A stretch of DNA of 64,000 nucleotides from Alloacidobacterium dinghuense (GCF_014274465.1 NZ_CP060394.1:3348001-3412000); one strand, 5' to 3'. Shown: positions 28,011 to 36,787, numbered from the stretch's first letter. Translations and numbers: made by a program. Notes: generated by a model not told the origin, from the letters alone.

Positions 28011-29051
28011 CTACACGCGGCAAAGACCTTCCGTGCAGCCAATTGGAACCACGCACAGCCGCGCAGTAAGCACCACCAGCGCAATCCACAAAACATCCGC
28101 GCCCAGCAGGTGTACAATCTGCATCCACGTAGGCGCCAGCAAAAAAATATCGGCAGCGCCAAGTAAATACTGCAACCCAAGCAGGCACACCACGCCAATC
28201 GCCAGCTTGCGATTCCTTCCCCGCCACGCGCTCGTAAAGATAAGCCAGCAGATAAACGCTCCCGCAATAACAGCCATCATCGGATGAATCCAGCGGATAC
28301 GCAGCAGCCACGCGCTCTTCGACGAAAAATCCTGTGCCAGCGCCGCGCTTAAAGAAGCCGCAGGAAACAGCGTATCTCCCAGCGCAGCAAGCGAGCCGCT
28401 GACCCCCACAAACAGCGTTGCCACCAGCCCAACCGTGGCGATGCCAAAGGAACGGTGCTCGACGACGCCACGCATGAACCCCATCGTTCGCGACAGAAAG
28501 TGCGCCGTAAGCGCAAGAGAAGCCAGCAGCAGCAGAGTATTCGCCAGATGCAGCGACAAGTACACTGCCCGCGACGCTGATTGATCGTGCGCAACCTTGC
28601 CCAGAAGCACAAGAAGCGCTCCGAGGAGCGCTTCGTTGAAAGTCAACACGGCAGCCGCAACAACCCAGGTCCGTGCAATATGGCGTTTCGCCGTAGCGGC
28701 AAACGTCCACGCCACCAGCGCCAGCATCGCGATCAAAGCGACGCCGCTCATGGCGCGATGCGTCAGCTCAATGATGGTCTCTATCCGTGGCGAATGCTGG
28801 ATGACTGTACCGTTGCACAGCGGCCAGTGTTCCCCGCAGCCCGCGCCCGATCCGGTGGCCCGAACAATCGACCCCCACAAGATGACCGCAACGTTATAGA
28901 CAAGCACACTCCAGGCAAAGCGCTGCACGCCCTTTGAATGCCCTGCCTCAGCCGAAAAAAGCGGTATTGCGCTTGTCGTCAAAAGAAATCCGCCTGCATC
29001 AATTCTAATCGCTCCGGCACTGCAACTCTTTGGCAGGGCATCGAATCTCAC
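28011..29051 (-). CDS. ctaA: haem A synthase-like membrane protein (COX15/CtaA family)
   Basis: 346 residues with about eight membrane segments. Family segments are visible: NVAVILWGSIVRATGSGAGCGEHWPLCNG (near the first haem ligand region), IELTHRAMSGVALIAM with a His ligand, YLSLHLANTLLLLASLAL, RIRWIHPMMAVIAGAF and VHLLGADVLWIALVVL. COX15/CtaA converts haem O to haem A for aa3-type oxidases in the membrane. The start is GTG at 29051, 9 bases from the divergent LEA-like start; an internal TTG just before TTSAIPLF is a shorter alternative. No cytochrome oxidase genes are nearby. Confidence 0.85.
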   Translation of the reverse strand: MRFDALPKSCSAGAIRIDAGGFLLTTSAIPLFSAEAGHSKGVQRFAWSVLVYNVAVILWGSIVRATGSGAGCGEHWPLCNGTVIQHSPRIETIIELTHRAMSGVALIAMLALVAWTFAATAKRHIARTWVVAAAVLTFNEALLGALLVLLGKVAHDQSASRAVYLSLHLANTLLLLASLALTAHFLSRTMGFMRGVVEHRSFGIATVGLVATLFVGVSGSLAALGDTLFPAASLSAALAQDFSSKSAWLLRIRWIHPMMAVIAGAFICWLIFTSAWRGRNRKLAIGVVCLLGLQYLLGAADIFLLAPTWMQIVHLLGADVLWIALVVLTARLCVVPIGCTEGLCRV

Positions 29052-29059
29052 CTTACGCT

Positions 29060-29467
29060 ATGAAAATTCCGCCCCCGATCAAACGACTTGCGCCGATTCT
29101 ACTGTCATCTGCCTTAATCTTCAGCACTTACGCCGCATCCTCGGCCCAAACCACCGCGTCGCAAGACGCGAAGACAGCCGGAACCGACACAAAAGATGCC
29201 GCCAAGAGCACTGGTCATGCCGTCAAGAAGGGCACGACCACCGGCTATAACAAAACAAAGGAAGGCACCACAACAGCCTACGATAAGACCAAGGAGGGCT
29301 CGACCAAGGCTTACGACAAGACGAAAGAAGGAACTCAGAAGGTATTCGACCCCGATAAGGAGCCGTCTACCAAAGTAAAAGATACGAACAAAGAAACGAC
29401 CCAAAAAGTAAAAGACAAAAGCAAGGAAACTCAGCAGAAAGTCAACGACTCTACCTCACCACAGTAA
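29060..29467 (+). CDS. exported LEA-like repeat protein
   Basis: About 135 residues. A signal peptide (MKIPPPIKRLAPILLSSALIFS) ends near ASSAQT. The mature part is lysine- and threonine-rich with degenerate 11-residue repeats (GYNKTKEGTT, AYDKTKEGST, AYDKTKEGTQ, then KVKDTNKETTQ, KVKDKSKETQQ). These resemble group 3 LEA/amphipathic repeat proteins, typically disordered until drying. No cysteines, no enzyme motif. It is divergent from ctaA with overlapping 5' regions. A role in envelope protection is inference. Confidence 0.75.
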   Translation: MKIPPPIKRLAPILLSSALIFSTYAASSAQTTASQDAKTAGTDTKDAAKSTGHAVKKGTTTGYNKTKEGTTTAYDKTKEGSTKAYDKTKEGTQKVFDPDKEPSTKVKDTNKETTQKVKDKSKETQQKVNDSTSPQ

Positions 29468-29551
29468 CTACTCTTAGTAACGATTACGACAGAGTAATGC
29501 CAACGCACGAGATTCGTGTGGAAATTCCAGCCTCTTTCCCAGTAAACTGAC

Positions 29552-29587
29552 CTAACTAGCTACTACTTGCTAACTAGCTACTACTTG
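29552..29587 (+). repeat. perfect 18-base tandem duplication
   Basis: CTAACTAGCTACTACTTG occurs twice back to back (29552-29569 and 29570-29587), about 33 bases before the glycosyltransferase start. Each unit contains CTAGCTAC. It could be a recent slippage duplication or a pair of binding sites for a regulator; nothing else decides. Confidence 0.85.
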
Positions 29588-29620
29588 TTAGACTTTTAAG
29601 ACTTTTCCTCAGGTCAGGGA

Positions 29621-30859
29621 ATGCGGATTTTCGTTAACGAGTTTTGTGGTCACCCATTTCAGATCCAACTCAGCCGTGAACTCGTCATCCGCGGTCACGA
29701 AGTAGAGCACGTCTATTTCTCCGGCAATCTATCCACTCCGAAAGGCGCCGTCGAGGCGGCCAACACCGCTCATCGCCTGAATATCAGCGGGCTTAACATC
29801 AAGAGAGCCTTCGAAAAACACTCCATCCGCAGCCGCCGTGCAGCCGATATCGAATACGGCATGGCCGTAGCTGAAGCAGTGAGCAGGTTCAAGCCCGACG
29901 TAGTGATTTCGGCGAACATGCCGCTGGACGCCCAGAAGATCCTCCTGAAGGCCGCGAGAAAGCACAACGCGAAATTCATTTATTGGCTTCAGGACGTATA
30001 CAGCATGGCTGTGCGCTTCGTTCTGGCACGCAGACAAAAAATTTTGGCAAATATTGGCGGAGCCTATTATGAATCGCTGGAGAAGAAACTCCTTCGTCAG
30101 TCCGATTCCATTGTCTGCATCTCTGACAGCTTCGTCGATTACGTAAAGGACTGGGGGATTGAGGAAGAAAAAATTCACCTCATCGAAAACTGGTCCCCGC
30201 TCGATGAAATCACGCCGATGTCCAAGGACAATCCCTGGGCGCGTGAAAATGGCGTTGCACAGAAGTTCTGCTTCATGTACTCAGGCACGCTCGGCATGAA
30301 ACATCGCCCGGAGCTGCTGCTGTGCCTCGCAAAGCATCTGGACGCCACGCGTGAGGCAATCCTTATCGTAAACGCGGCCGGCGCAGGCGCAGACTGGCTG
30401 CGCGATCAGACAAAAGACATCAGCCCGGAGGCCTTCCGCCTCCATCCTTTTCAGCCATACGAGCGCCTTTCAGAAGTCATGGCAACCGCCGACGTCCTTA
30501 TCGCGCTGCTCGATTCCGATGCCGGAAAGTTTGCCGTTCCCTCAAAGACCCTTGCATACCTTTGTGCTGCGCGGCCGATTCTGATGGCCGCCCCTAACGT
30601 GAATCAGGCGGCCAAGGTCATCCAGGCAGCAAAGGCCGGACTCCTGGTTTCACCGGATTCGCCCGAAGATTTCGTTTTCGCTGCGCGGAAATTCATAGAT
30701 AATCCTCATGAAAGAGCCGCGTACGCAAAACAAGCGCGCGCATACGCGGAGCGAAATTTCAATATTGGACACATCGCTGATCGCTTCTTGAACCTGATCA
30801 GGCATGACCGATGTGGCCAAACAGCACGTCTTTTCCCCCGGGATTGTGAACTAGATTAG
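29621..30859 (+). CDS. glycosyltransferase family 4-like protein
   Basis: 412 residues starting at ATG 29621. GT-B fold: an N-terminal acceptor domain (FVNEFCGHPFQIQLSRELVIRGHEVEHVYF, VSRFKPDVVISANMPL) and a C-terminal donor domain (CFMYSGTLGMKHRPELLL, FRLHPFQPYERLSEVMATADVLIALLD, KFAVPSKTLAYLCAARPI), where the PSK..L segment contacts the nucleotide-sugar. It resembles WcaI/WbuB-type transferases acting on lipid-linked glycans at the inner membrane. The next gene, a nucleotide-sugar epimerase-like enzyme, starts about 30 bases later, suggesting a small surface-glycan operon. Confidence 0.85.
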   Translation: MRIFVNEFCGHPFQIQLSRELVIRGHEVEHVYFSGNLSTPKGAVEAANTAHRLNISGLNIKRAFEKHSIRSRRAADIEYGMAVAEAVSRFKPDVVISANMPLDAQKILLKAARKHNAKFIYWLQDVYSMAVRFVLARRQKILANIGGAYYESLEKKLLRQSDSIVCISDSFVDYVKDWGIEEEKIHLIENWSPLDEITPMSKDNPWARENGVAQKFCFMYSGTLGMKHRPELLLCLAKHLDATREAILIVNAAGAGADWLRDQTKDISPEAFRLHPFQPYERLSEVMATADVLIALLDSDAGKFAVPSKTLAYLCAARPILMAAPNVNQAAKVIQAAKAGLLVSPDSPEDFVFAARKFIDNPHERAAYAKQARAYAERNFNIGHIADRFLNLIRHDRCGQTARLFPRDCELD

Positions 30860-30887
30860 TTAGATTTTTTTGCCGAAGGAACTACGT

Positions 30888-31958
30888 TTGAAGCAAGTCG
30901 TCATCTTTGGAGGAACAGGATTTATCGGCACCCACACCGCGCAGCGACTCCTGCGGGAGTTCGGTGTCGAGCAAATCGTACTTGTTGACATCAACCCACC
31001 GCAAACCGCGCCTTATGCGGCAGGCCTTCGGGCTGCGTTGGGGTCGGGCAAGGCCCGTTTTGTCCAGCACGATATTCGCCAGCCAATGCCGGTCGATGCG
31101 CTGCCGAATGCCGATCTGATTTTCAACTTTGCCGCCGTCCATCGTGAGCCGGGCCACCAGCCGAGCGAATACTACGAGACAAACCTCCTCGGCGCTATGC
31201 ACGTCTGCAACTACGCCGATGCGGTCAACTGCAACCACATCGTTTTCACCAGCTCCATTTCTCCCTATGCGGTCTCCGAGGAGAGCAAGCACGAAGAATC
31301 GCTGCCTGTCCCTGAGACCCCATACGGAGGCTCGAAGCTCGTCGCCGAAAAGATGCATACTGCCTGGCAGAAGGCAGCCCCCGGAAGAAGGCTTCTGATC
31401 GTGCGCCCCGGCGTGGTTTTCGGTCCCGGAGAAGGTGGAAACGTCACGCGCCTCATCCACAGCCTGACAAAGGGCTATTTTGCTTACATGGGAAATAAAG
31501 CCACGCGGAAAGCGGGCGGCTACGTAAAGGAACTCACGAACGTTTTCCTCTTTGGCGTCGACTACCAGAAGAGGAATAGCGAGGGCTTGACGTTGCTCAA
31601 CTTCTCCGTACAGCCTACTCCCGCCCTCAGCCAGTACGTCGAAGCCATCCGCAAAGTTGGCGGAATCAACCGCGAGCCGCACTCGATTCCCCGTGGTTTG
31701 CTCCTCGGCGTCTCCTATCCAGTCGAATTCATCGCCAGGATATTCGGCATCAAGCAACCGGTCTCGCCGACGCGCATTCGCAAACTCTATCGCTCCACCA
31801 ACATCGAGCCGCGCCGCTTGCAGGAGCTCGGCTACGCATACCAATACTCTCTTGAAGAGTCATTCGAGGATTGGAAAAAGGACAAACCGGAAGACTTTGG
31901 CGTCGACCCGTCAGAGACTCGTCTACCTAGGCAGGTCAGCCCGCAGCTAGCTCCTTAG
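30888..31958 (+). CDS. NAD-dependent epimerase/dehydratase (extended SDR)
   Basis: About 356 residues. The Rossmann motif VVIFGGTGFIGTHTAQRL is followed by a VLVDINPP dinucleotide-binding acidic strand and NFAAVHREPG. The catalytic Ser region is VFTSSISPYA, with the YxxxK motif as YGGSKLVAEK and RPGVVFGPGEGGN downstream. The start is probably TTG 30888 with GAAGGAACT upstream; TTG 30870 is an alternative. It acts in the cytosol on a nucleotide sugar or related substrate that cannot be specified. It is paired with the upstream glycosyltransferase. Its end overlaps the convergent proC gene by about 23 bases. Confidence 0.85.
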   Translation: MKQVVIFGGTGFIGTHTAQRLLREFGVEQIVLVDINPPQTAPYAAGLRAALGSGKARFVQHDIRQPMPVDALPNADLIFNFAAVHREPGHQPSEYYETNLLGAMHVCNYADAVNCNHIVFTSSISPYAVSEESKHEESLPVPETPYGGSKLVAEKMHTAWQKAAPGRRLLIVRPGVVFGPGEGGNVTRLIHSLTKGYFAYMGNKATRKAGGYVKELTNVFLFGVDYQKRNSEGLTLLNFSVQPTPALSQYVEAIRKVGGINREPHSIPRGLLLGVSYPVEFIARIFGIKQPVSPTRIRKLYRSTNIEPRRLQELGYAYQYSLEESFEDWKKDKPEDFGVDPSETRLPRQVSPQLAP

Positions 31959-32760
31959 CCCGCTGCGCCGCGCGCATCACTGCCTTAATCAACGTCACGC
32001 GCAGTCCGCCCTCTTCCAGTTCAAGAATGCCGTCGATCGTGCAGCCCGCTGGCGTGGTCACCGCATCCTTCAGCAGCGCCGGATGATACCCCGTGTCCAG
32101 CACCATCTTCGACGCGCCAAAGGTCATCTGCGCCGCCAACAAGGTTGCCGTATCGCGTGGCAGCCCGACCTTCACGCCCGCCTCCGCCAGCGACTCAAGA
32201 ATGATATAGATATACGCTGGTCCTGACGCCGAAAGCGCCGTCACGGCATCCATGTGCTTCTCATCCACAATTACCGTGCGGCCAATCGTCTCATAGATAC
32301 GCGAAGCCATCAGCATCTGCGCATCCGTCACATACTTGCCGCGACACAATGCCGTCATCCCCACGCCCAGCATGGAAGGCGTATTCGGCATCGAGCGAAT
32401 CACAGGGATGGCAACGCCCGCAGCCTCTTCCATCGCGCTCGTCTTCACTCCCGTCGCAAACGAAATCAGCATCTTATCGGCAGTCAGCGCCGGCTGGATC
32501 TGGTGAACCAGATCGCCCACCTGAAACGGCTTCACGCCCAGCAGAATCAGGTCCGCGCCCTTCGCCGCCGCGACATTATCCGTCGTCACTTCCACGCCCC
32601 ACTGCGCGGAGAGCACCTGCGCGCGCTCTTCATGGGCAACCGTCGCCACAAGCTGCTCTGGCCGAAAAAGCTGCTGCTTCAGAAACGCCTGCAGCAGAAT
32701 GCCGCCCATTTTACCCGCGCCCAGAACCGCGACACGTACTTGAGAAAGATCTTCGTTCAT
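31936..32760 (-). CDS. proC: pyrroline-5-carboxylate reductase
   Basis: Final step of proline synthesis: reduces 1-pyrroline-5-carboxylate with NAD(P)H in the cytosol. 274 residues, typical length. N-terminal Rossmann motif VLGAGKMGGILLQAF, then LLGVKPFQV, SFATGVKTSAME and VIRSMPNTPSMLGVG. The signature region SASGPAYIYIILESLAEAGVKVGL is followed by TPAGCTIDGILELEEGG. It overlaps the end of the convergent epimerase gene. The DUF885 peptidase gene lies upstream on the same strand, across a 180-base gap that contains a dispersed repeat. Confidence 0.95.
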   Translation of the reverse strand: MNEDLSQVRVAVLGAGKMGGILLQAFLKQQLFRPEQLVATVAHEERAQVLSAQWGVEVTTDNVAAAKGADLILLGVKPFQVGDLVHQIQPALTADKMLISFATGVKTSAMEEAAGVAIPVIRSMPNTPSMLGVGMTALCRGKYVTDAQMLMASRIYETIGRTVIVDEKHMDAVTALSASGPAYIYIILESLAEAGVKVGLPRDTATLLAAQMTFGASKMVLDTGYHPALLKDAVTTPAGCTIDGILELEEGGLRVTLIKAVMRAAQRAKELAAG

Positions 32761-32796
32761 CTCGCCTCTGAATCAGATTTCGTGTTGATGGAGATC

Positions 32797-32848
32797 GTCA
32801 TTCTGACGACCAACGGGAGGAAGAATCTCAGCGATCTATCGGTAAGGC
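32797..32848 (+). repeat. dispersed intergenic repeat, copy 2
   Basis: Same element as at 24698-24748: GTCATTCTGACGACCAAC then GGGAGGAAGAATCTC and a GTAAGGC end. It lies in the gap upstream of proC (which is on the other strand), 36 bases from its start codon. Confidence 0.6.
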
Positions 32849-32938
32849 AACTTACTAATATTCTTCACCGTGCTTCACAATGGCGATCTTCTTCTGAGGA
32901 AATTTCACCTGTACAGAAAAGGCATAACTAAGACTAGC

Positions 32939-34717
32939 CTACTTCCCTTTCTGCTGCGCAATCCAAGCCGTCACCCGCTCATCCAATACATCCAGCGGCA
33001 GCGCCCCAGAGTCCACCACCTCATCATGAAACGCCTTCAAATCAAACTTCGCGCCCAATTCCTTCTGCGCCTTCGCACGCAGTTCCAGAATCTTCAGCTG
33101 ACCCATCTTGTATCCCAGCGCCTGCGCGGGCCACGCAATATAGCGGTCGACCTCCGCATTGACCGTCGCATCGTCCAACCCCGAATGCTCCTTGAAGAAA
33201 GCCACCATCTGATCCCGCGACCAATGCTTCGAGTGCACTCCGGTATCAACCACCAACCGAATCGCGCGGAAAATATCCGCCTCCAGCCGTCCATAGTCCG
33301 AATACGGATCCTGATAAAATCCCACATCCTTCCCCAGATGCTCCGCATACAGCCCCCAGCCCTCCGTGTAGGCGGTGTAATGCATGTACTTGCGAAACTC
33401 CGGCAGCCCCGTCAACTCCTGCGCAACGGAAATCTGCAAATGATGCCCCGGCAATCCTTCGTGATACGCAATCGACTCCACATTCGCCAGCGAGCGGTGC
33501 GCAAAGTCATACGTGTTCACATACACCGTTCCCGGCCGCTTGCCATCCGGCGTTCCATGCTCGTAGTATGCCGGAGCCTGATCCTTCTCAATGAACGCAG
33601 GCACCGCATCCACCACCAGCGGAGCCTTCGGCAGCCGCCCAAACAAATCCGGCAGCTTCGTCTTCATCTGATCGATGTCATGCCGATAAAGATCGAGCAT
33701 CTGCTCCTTCGTCTTCGCATGCAGCGTCGCATTGCTCGCAATCGACGCGCGCATCGAAGCCAGATCCTTGAACCCAAGCTTCTGCGCGATCACCAGCATC
33801 TCCGCTTCATCGCGCTTCACTTCATCCAGGCCAATCTGGTGAATCTGGTCCGGCGTCAGATCGGTCGTCGTGCTCTGGCGCACGCGAAAGGCATAGTACT
33901 TGTCGCCATCCGGAAGCGACCACACGCCGGGCTCCGTGCGCCCCGCCGGGATATACACCCCCTGCAGAAACTTCGCAAAGCGCGTGTACGCAGGCAGCAC
34001 CTGCTTCTGGATCGCATCCAGCATCTCTGCCTTGATCCGCTCCTGATCCGCCGCGGAAACAGCGCTGGGAAATTTCTTCAGCGGCCGCGCAAACGGAGTG
34101 TCCTCCGGTTTCTCCTGGGCGATCGTATTCACCTGCACCAGCACCTTCTCCAACAGATACTTCGGCGGCACACGGTGATCGTCCATTCCCGTCATCATGT
34201 TGTCTGTAATCTGCTGAAAGGCCGCCGGCATCTTCTTTAAACGCGCAATGTAATCGTCATAATCCTTGACCGTCTCAAAACTGAGCTGCGAAACCAGCTG
34301 CGGCAGCGACGACTGCAACCCATTGAACTGATCGACCGGCATCTCCCAGGGCTTAAAGTTCGCAGCCTCCTGCTGCTCCGCCAGTTCCCGCGCCATCAGG
34401 TCCTTGCTCAACTCCTCCTGATCGCTCAACCCCGTCGTATCGATAGCAGCAAGACGAAGCAGATAATCGCGCCCCCTCGCCAGCCGATCATTGTAGGCCG
34501 CGACAGAATAGTCCGTGAGCTGGTCATTCCACCGCTTGTCTCCAATCGAAGAAGCAAACTCCGGCGAATGCTGCAGCCGGTCTTCCCACATCTCCGCAAA
34601 CAGCCCACTTAGCGCCTTACTGCGATCCGCAGCACTCTGCGCAGCTTGCGCATGTAAATGGATAGCGGAAATAAAGAACAAAGAGGAGGCGAGAGTGAAA
34701 GAAATCAGCTTCTTCAT
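32939..34717 (-). CDS. DUF885-family exported metallopeptidase-like protein
   Basis: About 592 residues from ATG 34717, chosen because it opens a signal peptide (MKKLISFTLASSLFFISAIHLHAQ); an in-frame start at 34807 would bury it. Family segments include LWAEMWEDRL-like opening, EFASSIGDKRWND, PYDQF-like region, and a zinc-site-like motif YHEGLPGHHLQ (HExxxGHH) followed by YTEGWGLYAEHLG with the third-ligand Glu. It is predicted to act in the periplasm as a peptidase or carboxypeptidase; substrates are not known. It is divergent from the CDF transporter. Confidence 0.85.
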   Translation of the reverse strand: MKKLISFTLASSLFFISAIHLHAQAAQSAADRSKALSGLFAEMWEDRLQHSPEFASSIGDKRWNDQLTDYSVAAYNDRLARGRDYLLRLAAIDTTGLSDQEELSKDLMARELAEQQEAANFKPWEMPVDQFNGLQSSLPQLVSQLSFETVKDYDDYIARLKKMPAAFQQITDNMMTGMDDHRVPPKYLLEKVLVQVNTIAQEKPEDTPFARPLKKFPSAVSAADQERIKAEMLDAIQKQVLPAYTRFAKFLQGVYIPAGRTEPGVWSLPDGDKYYAFRVRQSTTTDLTPDQIHQIGLDEVKRDEAEMLVIAQKLGFKDLASMRASIASNATLHAKTKEQMLDLYRHDIDQMKTKLPDLFGRLPKAPLVVDAVPAFIEKDQAPAYYEHGTPDGKRPGTVYVNTYDFAHRSLANVESIAYHEGLPGHHLQISVAQELTGLPEFRKYMHYTAYTEGWGLYAEHLGKDVGFYQDPYSDYGRLEADIFRAIRLVVDTGVHSKHWSRDQMVAFFKEHSGLDDATVNAEVDRYIAWPAQALGYKMGQLKILELRAKAQKELGAKFDLKAFHDEVVDSGALPLDVLDERVTAWIAQQKGK

Positions 34718-34878
34718 AGTAAGGATGGGCTTAAAGCGAAGTGTATCAGGGGACCGCGATGCCCTGTTCAGAGCACAACCGAGAAACAGGCAATTTCCAT
34801 GAGCCACAATCGTATCTCGCGCCCTTGCATAGTAAGATCGAAGAGTTTCGAAGAATTAGCCACGTCTCCTGTTGTGTA

Positions 34879-35793
34879 ATGAAAAACAGTTCTAAAACAG
34901 AACAAGAGGTACGACACGGACTCCATGCCTCGCTTGTAAGCATTGCTTCCAATTTTGCCCTCACAATTTGTAAATGCACTGTCGGACTCATCGGGCACTC
35001 TTTTGCCCTCGTAGCCGACGGTATCGAGTCCCTATCGGACGTGCTGAGTTCCGCTGTCGTCTATTTCGGGCTGCGTTTCGCAATCAAGCCACCCGACAAA
35101 GAACATCCCTATGGACACGGCAAGGCCGAACCCGTTGCCGCGATTGTTGTCGCCCTCGGAATGGCAGCCGCCGCTGTGGTCATTGCCATTGAGAGCTTCA
35201 ATCTCATTCGCACTCCGCATCCCCTGCCAAGGGGATACACCCTCTGGGTTCTGCTGTCAGTCTTCGCTATCAAACTGGTGCTGGCACGCTATGTCTCCTC
35301 CGTCGCTCACAACATCGACAGCACCGCAGTCCGGGGAGACGCATGGCACCACTTGAGTGATGCCATCACTTCGTTATTTGCATTTATTGGAATCTCAGTC
35401 GCCCTTTTAACGAAGAATGCACGCGCAGACGATTGGGCTGCTCTTTGCGCATCTGTGGTAATTTTCTTCAACGCGTCACGCCAGATCCGCACTCCCTTGG
35501 CAGAGATACTCGACGCAGCTCCGCCTCCGGAGATCGAACAACATGTCCGCCGGGTTGCGGCGTCCGTTCCCGGCGTTGTGGGCCTGGAAAAGTGCTTCGT
35601 GCGCAAGGTCGGCTTTCAATACTATGTCGATCTTCACGTGATCGTGAACGGCAATATCACCGTTCGATCCGGTCACGCAATTTCCCATCGTGTTGAGGAC
35701 CGGGTCCTCGCCGAAGTCGACCGTGTAGCGAAAGTTCTAGTTCACATGGAACCGGAGGAAGAGCTCCTCAATCCAAGTCACAGCCAAATGTAA
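34879..35793 (+). CDS. cation diffusion facilitator (CDF) transporter
   Basis: About 304 residues with six membrane helices. The metal-site pattern is visible: ALVADGIESLSDVLSS in TM2 (D...D) and GDAWHHLSDAITSL in TM5 (HxxxD), with KEHPYGHGKAEPVA between. A C-terminal cytosolic domain (PGVVGLEKCFVRKVGFQYYVDLHVIVN) is typical. It exports Zn2+ or a related divalent ion in exchange for protons. I take ATG 34879; the frame extends back to a GTG at 34741 that lacks support. Divergent from the DUF885 gene. Confidence 0.9.
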   Translation: MKNSSKTEQEVRHGLHASLVSIASNFALTICKCTVGLIGHSFALVADGIESLSDVLSSAVVYFGLRFAIKPPDKEHPYGHGKAEPVAAIVVALGMAAAAVVIAIESFNLIRTPHPLPRGYTLWVLLSVFAIKLVLARYVSSVAHNIDSTAVRGDAWHHLSDAITSLFAFIGISVALLTKNARADDWAALCASVVIFFNASRQIRTPLAEILDAAPPPEIEQHVRRVAASVPGVVGLEKCFVRKVGFQYYVDLHVIVNGNITVRSGHAISHRVEDRVLAEVDRVAKVLVHMEPEEELLNPSHSQM

Positions 35794-35831
35794 TCCGATT
35801 GCCATCAGCTTGGTATCGATCCTCAAACGTT

Positions 35832-36066
35832 TAATCTGCTGTTCTCATTCAAACTATCTACGGGACAACGGAGCTTGGCACGGTCTTCAGAGTCACTGCA
35901 TCTGGACCCTGACGACGCTGCACACCTTTGACGGCAAGGATGGCTCCAGTCCAATGTCGGCGTTGGTTCCGGGTACCAACGGGAACCTCTATGGAACGAC
36001 GGAATACGGTGCAGTGCTTGCGCTGAGGGCTGTGGCACAATCTTCAGCCTTTCAACAGGTTTGCCA
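35832..36066 (+). pseudogene. remnant of a GloVer-type repeat protein (frameshifted)
   Basis: Three pieces in successive frames read as one domain. First, from about 35856: IYGTTELGTVFRVTASG. Second, from 35906: TLTTLHTFDGKDGSSP, then PGTNGNLYGTTEYG. Third, from about 36016: ACAEGCGTIFSLSTG. The order, with TLTTLxxFxGxDG and GxxYGTT..GGxxxxGTVF blocks, is that of the GloVer tandem-repeat extracellular proteins. Each join needs one lost base. Only about one and a half repeats remain and no start codon or signal peptide is seen, so it is a decayed fragment, not a sequencing artefact alone. Confidence 0.65.
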
Positions 36067-36239
36067 TAACGCACAGCCGGATGCCCGGCACCGCCTCGGA
36101 GATTTGGGACGCAAGCTTGAGGGGCTTCCGGTGCGCCCATGAGTAACCATTGAATTGCTTTCGGAAAGAACTTGGACGACCGGAATTGAGTGATATTCGG
36201 TTACGCTAGTGAGCGTATCGGGAATGCGCTGGAGGAAAT

Positions 36240-36667
36240 GTGCGCACGTTATTTTTGCTGGCTCTGATGATCTGCTCAATGGTTACCCATGGTGATTATT
36301 GCCAAGAAACCCCACCCAGCGAGAACGCTGAGAAAGCGCCCACTAAAAGCGCGACGTCTACAGATAAGAACTTCGCCAGTCGTTTTCCTTTGTATGTTCA
36401 AAAGCTACGTATTGTTACGCAATATCACTGGAATTTGAACGATGTTGATGCTTCTACTCCTCCAGGCGCAGAGTGTATGTCTCATTTGAAATATCCAAGA
36501 ATGGAGACGCTACTCACATTTCTGTAGCCAAATCGAGTAATTCTCCGACCCTTGATAGCTCTTGTCTTAGAGCAGTGCAGAAAACAGCCAACTACGGAAC
36601 ACTCCCATCTGGTTACGAAAAGAACACCCTGTCCGTAAGCTATTACTGTGAAATGCCAGCTCCATAA
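36240..36667 (+). pseudogene. small exported TonB-C-domain-like protein with a frameshift
   Basis: Starts at GTG 36240 with GGAGGA 8 bases upstream and a signal-like segment (MRTLFLLALMICSMVTHG). The first frame continues to about residue 78 and then diverges into a short out-of-frame tail (stop 36527). In the frame reached by one missing base near 36470, the protein continues as VYVSFEISKNGDATHISVAKSS, then LDSSCLRAVQKTANYG, with the TonB C-terminal domain pattern, to the stop at 36667. Together it would be about 142 residues. Either a recent mutation or a sequencing error; the intact ribosome site suggests recency. Confidence 0.6.
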
Positions 36668-36671
36668 GAAA

Positions 36672-36699
36672 AAGCCCGCTCCTACGGGCTTCGTGTCTT
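36672..36699 (+). terminator. terminator-like hairpin after the TonB-C-like gene
   Basis: Seven-base stem AAGCCCG (36672-36678) with CGGGCTT (36685-36691), preceded by an A run and followed by a short pyrimidine-rich stretch. It lies 5 bases after the stop. The T tract is weak, so moderate confidence. Confidence 0.5.
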
Positions 36700-36720
36700 A
36701 GGGAGAATCTGATAGGGGCC

Positions 36721-36753
36721 GTCATTCTAACCACCAACCGGAGGAAGCATCCA
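36721..36753 (+). repeat. dispersed intergenic repeat, copy 3 (diverged)
   Basis: GTCATTCTAACCACCAACCG then GAGGAAGCATC aligns with copies at 24698 and 32797, with more substitutions and a truncated end. It opens the repeat-rich region. Confidence 0.5.
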
Positions 36754-36787
36754 TGGGTGGGGCGGCCTCAGATCTAACTTTGGGTGC

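Noticed and set aside
27860-28267. Minus-strand frame overlapping the ctaA-like 3' end
   Set aside because: It is out of frame with ctaA, covers the terminator, and shows no protein-like features.
30882-31844. A 320-residue minus-strand frame
   Set aside because: Antisense to the epimerase gene, whose Rossmann and YxxxK motifs are clear on the plus strand.
32870-34240. A 456-residue plus-strand open frame
   Set aside because: It lies entirely opposite the DUF885 and neighbouring sequence, is arginine- and histidine-rich with no domain, and is a shadow of the GC-rich minus-strand gene.
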